Shown here in pieces: positions 1 through 6,704 of a stretch of DNA of 23,471 nt (the stretch's first letter is position 1; each line of letters begins with the position of its first letter). The position numbers were made by a program, and so were the translations under genes. This DNA is from Phocaeicola sp. (GTDB lineage: Bacteria; Bacteroidota; Bacteroidia; Bacteroidales; Bacteroidaceae): positions 1-23,471 of the forward strand of contig JAHHQU010000036.1 of assembly GCA_020026225.1 (NCBI GenBank), read 5' to 3'. The notes below the pieces were generated by a model that had not been told where the DNA came from, ran no database searches, and saw nothing but the letters and a program-made list of their open reading frames with translations.

Positions 1-50
1 TGACCCCATGCGTGACAGGCATGTATTCTAACCAACTGAACTAACGCACC
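1..50 (-). tRNA. tRNA-Asp (GTC), partial, cut by window edge
   Basis: These bases are identical to 123-172, which is the 5' half and anticodon arm of the complete tRNA-Asp downstream. On the minus strand the anticodon stem CATGC/GCATG encloses the loop CTGTCAC, with anticodon GTC. The T-arm and 3' acceptor strand lie beyond the left edge. It is the second member of a tandem array read leftward, with a 122-bp repeat unit. Confidence 0.9.
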
Positions 51-98
51 AATTTCTATTTCTGCATCACCAATGCACGATGAAATATGAAAACTAAG

Positions 99-172
99 CG
101 GTGCGTACGGGACTCGAACCCGTGACCCCATGCGTGACAGGCATGTATTCTAACCAACTGAACTAACGCACC
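99..172 (-). tRNA. tRNA-Asp (GTC)
   Basis: On the minus strand the acceptor arms GGTGCGT (from 172) and ACGCACC (ending at 100) pair perfectly, with discriminator G at 99. The anticodon stem CATGC/GCATG holds the loop CTGTCAC (anticodon GTC, aspartate), and the T-arm carries GGTTCGAGTCC. The 3' CCA is not encoded. Length is 74 nt. It is co-transcribed with the identical partial copy at 1-50 from the promoter at 214-243. Confidence 0.96.
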
Positions 173-213
173 AATCTTTCATTTTGTCGCTATCTCTCTC
201 TCGATTGCGGTTG

Positions 214-243
214 CAAAGGTACAACTATTTTTGAAACCTGCAA
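214..243 (-). promoter_or_regulatory. Bacteroidetes-type promoter of the tRNA-Asp array
   Basis: On the minus strand TACCTTTG (214-221) matches the -7 consensus TAnnTTTG, and a TTG (-33 element, 241-243) lies 19 bp upstream. The -7 box is about 42 bp before the 5' end of the first tRNA, so a short leader would be removed by processing. Confidence 0.7.
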
Positions 244-841
244 TACCTTTTGGACTTTTTTTTGTAAAATGTTGAACTTTCTCCTATTTTACCCTATTTA
301 AAGGGGCAAGAAAAAGCATTGTAGGTTTCAACTAAATAACAAAGGATTCCATAAATAGCAAGAAACAGACATTTTTAAGTCATTATTAACACGTCTTTTA
401 CAAACTTTTTGATAGAGAGAATCGACTCTGAACAATAATTAGTTATTTTTGCAGTTGCTTTAATATAAAGGATTCGCATAAAATAGAGAACTCATGAAAG
501 GAGCTATTATTAATTGTAAGTTCGAGAACTTCGCTTTCACAGATTATGCTCTCAAGAGTCCGCAAGGCCTTCTTCGCATAACAAAGAGAACAAAATCTTG
601 CAAGGCAGCAGTTTCCTTTCTCAAAAGCCAACTCCATACGCCATTCATAAGGAATACCCAGCGGGCTATCCAACCCAAAAATTGAATCAACCTCTACCAG
701 GCTTCTTCCTGAAATGAATATGCATTTCCTGTCTTCCTTCAGTCTGTTGTCACATAGAGACAACTACCAGATTCTTCTCCCGTCAAAGAAGATAGAACGA
801 CGAAAGAAGATGAACAGTAGAATTTTAAACATAAAAACATC
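244..841. other. Intergenic stretch without a convincing gene; possible hisH start remnant
   Basis: The left part (244-440) is A/T-rich and shows no structure that I trust. TATTTTTG at 444-451 fits the -7 consensus on the plus strand, although no -33 element is correctly spaced. From 494 a 63-codon plus-strand frame begins MKGAII and carries TDYALK at residues 16-21. As I remember the family, HisH (the glutamine amidotransferase normally encoded just before hisA) begins with MKVAVV and has VDYALK at the same spacing. No later HisH motif (GICLGMQ, QFHPEKS) is present and only 348 bp remain before hisA, so this is at best a truncated relic. A 106-codon minus-strand frame at 443-763 needs a TTG start and resembles nothing I know. 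Confidence 0.4.
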
Positions 842-1561
842 ATGATAGAAATTATTCCAGCCATTAACTTGATAGACGGAAAATGCGTCCGTTTATCTCA
901 AGAAAATTATGAATCTCAAAAAACATACGATGAAGATCCTGTTGAAGTAGCGAAAGCCTTTGAAGCCAACGGAATCCGCCGACTACATGTAGTCGACCTT
1001 GACGGTGCAGCTTCACATCATGTGGTAAACTATCGCACACTTGATAAAATAGCCAAAAGCACTTCACTCATCATTGATTTTGGCGGAGGTATCAAAAGCG
1101 ATGAAGATATGCTGATAGCTTTCGACAACGGTGCACAGATGGCCACCGTAGGGAGTATTGCCGTAAAGAACCCTACCCTTTTTGAAAAATGGTTTCATCA
1201 GTACGGCCCTGAAAAGATCATTTTAGGAGCAGACACGAAAGAAGGGAATATTGCAATTAACGGATGGAAAGAAGAAAGCACGATTTCTCTCAATGATTTC
1301 CTTAAAGAATATGTTGCAAAGGGAATCTACAAAGTGCTTTGCACTGACATCAGCCGTGACGGAACGCTGGAAGGACCTGATCTTACCCTGTATCAAGACA
1401 TCGTAAAGAATTATCCAGAGATGCACCTGATAGCAAGTGGCGGCATCAGCTCCGTCGATGACATCTACCGATTGGAAGAAGCAAATGTTCCTGCCGTTGT
1501 ATTCGGAAAAGCTTTGTACGAAGGCCGAATCAAATTAAAGGATCTCATTCCATTCATTTAA
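842..1561 (+). CDS. hisA: HisA-type phosphoribosyl-formimino-AICAR isomerase, catalytic Asp replaced by Asn
   Basis: HisA is a (beta/alpha)8-barrel isomerase that performs an Amadori rearrangement of ProFAR to PRFAR, the fourth step of histidine biosynthesis in the cytoplasm. The 239-residue length is normal. Family hallmarks seen include RRLHVVDLDGA (46-56), DFGGGIKSDED (79-89), the second catalytic Asp (D131 in LGADTK), CTDISRDGT (167-175, with T168) and ASGGIS (199-204). The first catalytic Asp of the family (PAxDLIDG) is Asn9 here, codon AAC, and the usual phosphate loop QGDYG reads Q20-E-N-Y-E24. No hisH precedes it and no hisF or hisIE follows it, unlike the usual clustered order. The fold assignment is firm. 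Whether the enzyme still works is doubtful; it could be decaying or repurposed. Confidence 0.9.
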   Translation: MIEIIPAINLIDGKCVRLSQENYESQKTYDEDPVEVAKAFEANGIRRLHVVDLDGAASHHVVNYRTLDKIAKSTSLIIDFGGGIKSDEDMLIAFDNGAQMATVGSIAVKNPTLFEKWFHQYGPEKIILGADTKEGNIAINGWKEESTISLNDFLKEYVAKGIYKVLCTDISRDGTLEGPDLTLYQDIVKNYPEMHLIASGGISSVDDIYRLEEANVPAVVFGKALYEGRIKLKDLIPFI

Positions 1562-1574
1562 ACAACAGAATTTA

Positions 1575-1617
1575 CAACGACCCATTTGGACAAATCATTC
1601 GCCCCAATGAGTCGTTG
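1575..1617 (+). terminator. Possible hairpin terminator after hisA
   Basis: Arms CAACGACCCAT (1575-1585) and ATGAGTCGTTG (1607-1617) pair over 11 positions with one mismatch, around a 21-nt loop. No T-tract follows, so it is a weak intrinsic terminator at best, or simply an mRNA 3' hairpin. Confidence 0.3.
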
Positions 1618-1726
1618 AACGAAAGAGCGGCACCATTTCTGTCATCTTTTAATCAAGAAACGCCCATACATACTGCCAGCAGCAGATTTTCATGGAGGTG
1701 ATATTTCCAGTACCCAATTAAAAACG

Positions 1727-1734
1727 TATCTTTG
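1727..1734 (+). promoter_or_regulatory. -7 box upstream of ftsE
   Basis: TATCTTTG is an exact match to TAnnTTTG and sits 25 bp before the ftsE start codon. A clear TTTG -33 element is lacking; TTTC at 1704-1707 is the nearest at roughly the right spacing. It suggests that ftsE is transcribed independently of hisA. Confidence 0.55.
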
Positions 1735-1759
1735 CAAGGAAGGGATAAAACATTACTAT

Positions 1760-2431
1760 ATGGAAGAAAAGATTCTTATCAATTATAAAAACGTAAACAT
1801 CAACCAGAAAGAGCATTCCATTCTGGAAAATGTCAACTTCGAGCTCCGTGCAGGAGATTTCGTTTACCTCATAGGGAAAGTAGGAAGTGGGAAATCAACC
1901 CTTTTGAAAACCTTTTACGGAGAACTTAATCTCGCAGAGGGAGAAGCATCCGTACTCGATTATGACATGTGCCACATCAAGCAAAAGCAGATTCCTGCAC
2001 TTCGAAGACGCTTAGGTATCGTCTTTCAGGACTTCCAATTACTCACAGACCGCACAGTCCAAGAGAACCTGGAATTCGTGCTAAAAGCAACCGGATGGAA
2101 GAACAAAGAAGATATAAAAAGTCGCATAACAGAGGTATTGCAACAAGTAGGAATGGAAAACAAAGGATACAAAATGCCGTATGAACTTTCAGGAGGAGAG
2201 CAACAGCGCATTGTTATCGCTCGTGCCATTTTGAACAAGCCCGAAATCATCTTGGCCGATGAACCTACAGGGAACTTGGATGTAGAAACAGGAAGACGAA
2301 TCACCGAACTGCTTCATGATATATGCAAGCAAGGCTCAGCCATCATTATGACCACTCATAACATCAACCTGCTACAAGAATACCCTGGAAAAGTTTATAA
2401 ATGTGAAGATCATCATTTGTTCTGCCAATAA
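1760..2431 (+). CDS. ftsE: Cell-division ATP-binding protein FtsE
   Basis: FtsE is the ABC-type ATPase of the FtsEX complex. It works on the cytoplasmic side of the membrane with the permease-like FtsX to control septal peptidoglycan hydrolases. The 223-residue protein carries a complete nucleotide-binding domain: Walker A GKVGSGKST (39-47), Q-loop Q90, signature LSGGEQQ (143-149), Walker B IILADEP (163-169, E168) and switch His200. The short single-domain length, the GxVGSGKST form of Walker A and the DFQLL after the Q-loop fit FtsE rather than a generic importer or LolD. No ftsX lies next to it, so the partner must be encoded elsewhere. A general FtsE/LolD-like ABC subunit remains the alternative. 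Confidence 0.85.
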   Translation: MEEKILINYKNVNINQKEHSILENVNFELRAGDFVYLIGKVGSGKSTLLKTFYGELNLAEGEASVLDYDMCHIKQKQIPALRRRLGIVFQDFQLLTDRTVQENLEFVLKATGWKNKEDIKSRITEVLQQVGMENKGYKMPYELSGGEQQRIVIARAILNKPEIILADEPTGNLDVETGRRITELLHDICKQGSAIIMTTHNINLLQEYPGKVYKCEDHHLFCQ

Positions 2432-2500
2432 AAGACTTAAAAAAAAGAGAAAAAAAGTCCATTTTCTAGCAATTATATAATTCAAATACACTTTTATAAT

Positions 2501-2508
2501 TAAATTTG
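2501..2508 (+). promoter_or_regulatory. -7 box upstream of lysC
   Basis: TAAATTTG matches TAnnTTTG and lies 48 bp before the lysC start. The predicted leader of about 40 nt is A/T-rich. No obvious -33 TTTG is present. Confidence 0.5.
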
Positions 2509-2555
2509 TAGCCGAGAATCTAATTATTCACGTAAATTTAAATTAGAAATAGACA

Positions 2556-3872
2556 ATGAAGGTATTAAAGTTTGGAGGTACATCTGTCGGTTCTGCAGAA
2601 AGAATGAAAGGTGTAGCCAAATTAATCGCTGACGGCCAGCAGAAAGTAGTGGTTCTGTCTGCTATGTCTGGTACAACCAACTCTTTGGTTGAAATCTCAG
2701 ATTATTTATATAAGAAAAATCCAGAAGGTGCAAATGAAATCATCAATACGCTCGAATTAAAATATAAAAAGCACATTGAAGAGTTATTTTCTACTGAAGA
2801 ATATAAACAGAAAACTGCTGAATTGGTCAAGTCGGTATTCGATTACATCCGTTCTTTTACCAAAGATATATTCACACTTTTCGAAGAGAAGGTGATTCTG
2901 GCGCAAGGTGAAATCATTTCTACCAACATGATGACCAATTACCTGTGCGAACAAGGCATCAAAACTACTTTGCTCCCTGCTTTGGAATTCATGCGCACAG
3001 ACAAGAACTGTGAACCAGATGTCACTTATATCCGTGAAAAGTTGACAGCACTGCTCAATGACAATCAAGGTTATGATATCTACATCACCCAAGGATTCAT
3101 CTGCCGCAATGCTTACGGTGAAATAGACAACCTTCAGCGTGGTGGTAGTGATTACTCAGCATCACTGATCGGTGCAGCCATCAATGCATCTGAAATCCAA
3201 ATCTGGACAGACATCGACGGCATGCACGACAACGACCCGAGATTAGTGGAGAAGACATCACCTGTTCGTCATTTGCACTTTGACGAAGCAGCAGAATTAG
3301 CTTATTTCGGTGCAAAGATTCTTCATCCAACTTGCATACAGCCTGCTAAATATGCAAACATCCCTGTACATTTGTTGAATACCATGGAACCTACCGCTCC
3401 TGGTACACTGATTTCAAATGATACAGAGAAATCAAAGATCAAAGCTGTAGCAGCCAAAGACAACATTACTGCCATCCGTATTAAGTCAAGTCGTATGTTG
3501 TTGGCACACGGTTTCTTACGTAAGGTCTTTGAAATCTTTGAAAGCTACCAGACTCCGATTGATATGGTCTGCACTTCTGAAGTCGGCGTTTCTATGTCAA
3601 TTGACAATACCAAGCACTTGAATGAAATATTGAACGACTTGAAGAAATACGGAACTGTAACCGTAGACTACAACATGTGCATCGTTTGCGTAGTAGGTGA
3701 TTTGGAATGGGAAAACGTTGGTTTTGAAGCAAAAGCTCTTGATGCCATGCGTGAGATTCCTGTCCGTATGATTTCATTCGGGGGAAGTAATTACAACATT
3801 TCTTTCTTGGTTCGTGAAGAAGACAAAATACGTGCTTTACAGTCTTTGAGCAACCAATTGTTCAACGCATAA
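2556..3872 (+). CDS. lysC: Aspartate kinase (monofunctional, LysC type)
   Basis: The enzyme phosphorylates L-aspartate, the committed step toward lysine/diaminopimelate, threonine and methionine. The N-terminal amino-acid kinase domain starts with the nucleotide-binding KFGGTSVGS (5-13). It continues with LAQGEIIST, QGFICRN, the RGGSDYSA substrate loop (about 193-200) and IWTDIDGMHDNDPR, all typical of aspartokinase. The C-terminal part, from about residue 300, has the look of two ACT domains (for example the SxVGVSMSIDN region) that normally bind a feedback inhibitor. At 438 residues it lacks a homoserine dehydrogenase domain, so it is monofunctional. lysA follows downstream, which fits a lysine/cell-wall role, but two hairpins separate them. 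Confidence 0.95.
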   Translation: MKVLKFGGTSVGSAERMKGVAKLIADGQQKVVVLSAMSGTTNSLVEISDYLYKKNPEGANEIINTLELKYKKHIEELFSTEEYKQKTAELVKSVFDYIRSFTKDIFTLFEEKVILAQGEIISTNMMTNYLCEQGIKTTLLPALEFMRTDKNCEPDVTYIREKLTALLNDNQGYDIYITQGFICRNAYGEIDNLQRGGSDYSASLIGAAINASEIQIWTDIDGMHDNDPRLVEKTSPVRHLHFDEAAELAYFGAKILHPTCIQPAKYANIPVHLLNTMEPTAPGTLISNDTEKSKIKAVAAKDNITAIRIKSSRMLLAHGFLRKVFEIFESYQTPIDMVCTSEVGVSMSIDNTKHLNEILNDLKKYGTVTVDYNMCIVCVVGDLEWENVGFEAKALDAMREIPVRMISFGGSNYNISFLVREEDKIRALQSLSNQLFNA

Positions 3873-3891
3873 GAAATCCATTGAATACCTA

Positions 3892-3911
3892 GTTGGACTT
3901 TTCAGTCCAGC
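3892..3911 (+). other. Small hairpin 1 between lysC and lysA
   Basis: Arms GTTGGACT (3892-3899) and AGTCCAGC (3904-3911) form 8 pairs (one G-U) around a TTTC tetraloop, 20 bp past the lysC stop. TTCT follows. It precedes the stronger terminator-like hairpin at 3929-3964. Confidence 0.55.
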
Positions 3912-3928
3912 TTCTATATCTTATACTA

Positions 3929-3968
3929 GCGGATGACAAGAAAGCATTATCTCTTGTCATCCGCTTTC
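3929..3968 (+). terminator. Terminator or attenuator between lysC and lysA
   Basis: GCGGATGACAAGA (3929-3941) pairs perfectly over 13 bp with TCTTGTCATCCGC (3952-3964), with a 10-nt loop and then TTTCC. It ends 20-50 bp before the lysA start, and no TAnnTTTG box lies between it and lysA. lysA may therefore depend on read-through. Confidence 0.75.
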
Positions 3969-4017
3969 CTATGCAAAACGGCATTGCATGATTGATAATA
4001 CTAAATTAAAGAACCGT

Positions 4018-5178
4018 ATGACAAAACAATTTCCAATCGATAAATTTCGCACACTTGAAACCCCTTTCTATTATTATGATGCTCAACTTTTACGTGAAAC
4101 GTTGAGCACCATCAAAGAAGAGAGTGGAAAATATGATAGATATTGTGTGCATTATGCTGTAAAAGCAAATGCTAATCCCAAAGTTCTGACCATTATCCGT
4201 GAAAGTGGACTGGGTGCTGACTGCGTAAGTGGCGGAGAAATAAAAGCTGCCATCAAAGCAGGATTTCCAGCCAATAAAATAGTCTACGCCGGTGTCGGAA
4301 AGACTGACTGGGAAATTAATTTGGGACTGGAGCATGACATTTTCTGCTTCAATGTGGAATCAGTTCCCGAACTTGAAATCATCAACGAACTGGCAGCTGC
4401 ACAGAACAAGATTGCCCGTGTGGCATTCCGTATCAATCCAGACGTGGGTGCACATACGCATGCCAACATTACAACGGGCTTGGCTGAAAACAAATTCGGC
4501 ATCAGCATGCAGGATATGGATCACGTCATCGATCTCGTTGAAACAATGAAGAATGTAAAGTTTGTAGGACTCCATTTTCATATCGGCTCACAAATCTTGG
4601 ATATGGGAGACTTCATTGCTTTATGCAACCGAATCAATGAATTGCAGGAAAAGCTTTACAGTCGTCAGATAATTGTGGAACACATCAATGTAGGCGGTGG
4701 CTTGGGTATCGATTACAGCCATCCTGATCGTCAGGCTATTCCTGATTTCAAAGCTTATTTTGAAACTTATCACAAACATCTGAGACTTCGCCCGCAACAA
4801 ACGCTTCATTTTGAGTTGGGACGTGCAGTAGTGGGACAATGCGGCAGTTTGATAACTAAAGTAATCTACGTGAAACAGGGAACAAACAAGCAGTTCGCTA
4901 TTGTAGACGGAGGCATGACCGATTTGATTCGTCCTGCTTTATACCAGGCTTATCATAAGATTGAAAACCTCACTTCTGAAGAAGCAGTTGAAACGTACGA
5001 TGTCGTAGGACCTATCTGTGAATCTTCCGACGTATTCGGAAAAGCCATTGACTTGAACAAGGTAAAACGTGGCGACCTGATAGGTATCCGTTCTGCCGGC
5101 GCTTACGGTGAAATCATGGCATCCAGCTACAACTGTCGTGCCTTACCGAAAGGATACACTTCTGACGATTTCATCTAA
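4018..5178 (+). CDS. lysA: Diaminopimelate decarboxylase
   Basis: LysA decarboxylates meso-diaminopimelate to L-lysine, the last step of lysine synthesis, using PLP. It is a fold-III (alanine-racemase-like) barrel. Counting from the ATG at 4018 (386 aa), the PLP lysine is K49 in HYAVKANANP, HFHIGSQ is at 186-192, the glycine loop GGGLGIDY starts near 226, ELGR is near 266 and the catalytic Cys334 lies in GPICESSD. An in-frame ATG at 3988 would add 10 residues. I prefer 4018 because the family, as I remember it in Bacteroides, begins near FPIDKFRxLxTPFYYYD, and because the bases just before it are A/T-rich. Residues needed for catalysis are all present. Confidence 0.93.
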   Translation: MTKQFPIDKFRTLETPFYYYDAQLLRETLSTIKEESGKYDRYCVHYAVKANANPKVLTIIRESGLGADCVSGGEIKAAIKAGFPANKIVYAGVGKTDWEINLGLEHDIFCFNVESVPELEIINELAAAQNKIARVAFRINPDVGAHTHANITTGLAENKFGISMQDMDHVIDLVETMKNVKFVGLHFHIGSQILDMGDFIALCNRINELQEKLYSRQIIVEHINVGGGLGIDYSHPDRQAIPDFKAYFETYHKHLRLRPQQTLHFELGRAVVGQCGSLITKVIYVKQGTNKQFAIVDGGMTDLIRPALYQAYHKIENLTSEEAVETYDVVGPICESSDVFGKAIDLNKVKRGDLIGIRSAGAYGEIMASSYNCRALPKGYTSDDFI

Positions 5179-5248
5179 TATGCAAATGAAATGCATGAAT
5201 GCATTTCTCTTTGTTGACTATTCAGAAGACAAAAAAACAATTCATACA

Positions 5249-5287
5249 AGCCGTTTCTGTTAGTTTAAATAACGGAAGCGGCTTTTA
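5249..5287 (+). terminator. Terminator after lysA
   Basis: AGCCGTTTCTGTTA (5249-5262) pairs with TAACGGAAGCGGCT (5270-5283) over 14 bp, including two G-U pairs. The loop has 7 nt and a short T-run follows. Confidence 0.85.
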
Positions 5288-5385
5288 TTAAAGGGGCATT
5301 TTTTGAGGATGAACCCCACCATTCAAAACCAGACGAACTCAAAAATATTTTTCATCACATTTGTGCAACTAAAGAGATAAGGAAT

Positions 5386-6540
5386 ATGATAGAATATCAT
5401 TCTATATCATTTGTAATCAGCATTGCTTGCAGCATTCTCCTGATAATCCAGCTGATTTATATATGGGGAATTTATAACCGTATGCACCGATTCTGTAAAA
5501 AGGAGGAAGAAGCGAGTTCAGAAAAAGACTTCCCTCCCATCTCGGTCATCCTGGTCACCAAAGATACAGGTCCCGTATTAAAAGACAATCTGACAGCCAT
5601 TCTGGAACAAGAATACCCTTACTTTGAGGTCATCGTTGTCAATGATGAATCGGCAGGAGAAGATGAAGACACACTCAAGCTTCTTGAAAATGAATATAAG
5701 AACCTGTATCATACTTTCATTCCTAAGACTGCCCGATACATCAGCAGAAAGAAATTGGGAATTTCAATGGGTATCAAAGCAAGCCGATATCATTGGATAG
5801 TAGTTACCGATCCTTACTGCAGACCTGCGACAAAGAAATGGCTGTACAGCTTGTCACGCCATTTTACTGCCGAAACCGAAATCGTCTTGGGTTACAGTAA
5901 TTTCGTATCCAACCACACCGCTTTCGCACGACACATCATTACCGATACCTTATTCCAGTCGATGCGTTATTTGGGAAGAGCCTTGGGAGGAAAAGCCTAT
6001 ATGGGAACTGGGTACAACATGGCTTACCGGAAAGACTTCTATGAGCTGCACAAAGGATTCGCCAATCAGCTGAACCTGCAACGTGGAGAGGATGACTTGT
6101 TTGTAAATGCAGTAGCAACCAAGAAAAATACCAAAGTGGCACTGTCACCCGACAGCATCGTTCGCCGCTCAATGCCAGGATTCCGCCATATCTGGAAAAA
6201 CGAAAAGATAAGTTACGCTGTAACCGGTCACTTTTATCGAGGCTGGGCCAACTGGTATAACGCAATAGACACTTGGAGTTGTGCCTTCTTTCACGCTTCC
6301 GTCATTGCCGGCATAATCTTTAGCCTCATCGAAAAGCAATGGATTTTGACAGGCTGTATCGGGTTATGTTGGTTAATCCGCTTTCTTTCTTCAATGATTG
6401 TATTTAAACAGACAGCCAACGATATGGGTGAAGATCTACGCTACTACCTTCCTGTCTATGACTTATTACGTCCATGGTTCAGCCTTAAAGGCAAACTTCG
6501 GTATTGGTTCCGTACCGAATCTGACTTTATCAGAAAATAA
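5386..6540 (+). CDS. Membrane-anchored family 2 glycosyltransferase
   Basis: This 384-residue protein has an N-terminal membrane segment (about 8-29) and a GT-A domain opening with ISVILVTKDTG (52-62). It has VVNDES (84-89, sugar-nucleotide-binding Asp), a DxD-like TDPYCRP (141-147), TGYNMAYRK (208-216) and GEDD (234-237, likely catalytic acid/base region). Further hydrophobic segments lie around 285-330. Such enzymes transfer sugars from nucleotide donors at the inner face of the cytoplasmic membrane. The donor, acceptor and product cannot be told from sequence. It stands alone between two terminators, not in a polysaccharide cluster. A near-consensus -7 box (CACATTTG, 5356-5363) lies 22 bp before the start. 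Confidence 0.88.
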   Translation: MIEYHSISFVISIACSILLIIQLIYIWGIYNRMHRFCKKEEEASSEKDFPPISVILVTKDTGPVLKDNLTAILEQEYPYFEVIVVNDESAGEDEDTLKLLENEYKNLYHTFIPKTARYISRKKLGISMGIKASRYHWIVVTDPYCRPATKKWLYSLSRHFTAETEIVLGYSNFVSNHTAFARHIITDTLFQSMRYLGRALGGKAYMGTGYNMAYRKDFYELHKGFANQLNLQRGEDDLFVNAVATKKNTKVALSPDSIVRRSMPGFRHIWKNEKISYAVTGHFYRGWANWYNAIDTWSCAFFHASVIAGIIFSLIEKQWILTGCIGLCWLIRFLSSMIVFKQTANDMGEDLRYYLPVYDLLRPWFSLKGKLRYWFRTESDFIRK

Positions 6541-6547
6541 AAAAATC

Positions 6548-6597
6548 AATAAGGGCGATGTTCGGATTTCAAAGGAAATCCGAACATCGCCCTTATT
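6548..6597. terminator. Bidirectional terminator with a perfect 23-bp stem
   Basis: Bases 6548-6570 are exactly complementary to 6575-6597 with the tetraloop AAAG. The plus side is followed by GGCTTTATTT, and on the minus side the flank reads GATTTTTT, so it can serve both the glycosyltransferase gene and the convergent DUF5686 gene. The stem is unusually long and perfect. Confidence 0.85.
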
Positions 6598-6704
6598 GGC
6601 TTTATTTCCACCGACAGCATGTACAATGATCAAGTTTCTTTGCAGCAAGACTTGAAAGGTCCCTACGAACCGGAAACGAAATGTGATTCAGTCCGATCCG
6701 TTCA

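Noticed and set aside
338..490. Imperfect direct repeat AAAGGATTC..ATAAA..TAG at about 341-358 and 468-486
   Set aside because: It is short, imperfect and in A/T-rich DNA, so chance is likely.
443..763. 106-codon minus-strand frame between the tRNA array and hisA
   Set aside because: It needs a TTG start, has no recognisable motif and unusual composition (nine Cys), and has no promoter. A short conserved gene cannot be fully excluded.
2432..2500. GACTT/AAGTC hairpin after ftsE as a terminator
   Set aside because: Only 5 bp of stem in an A-rich region; too weak to call.
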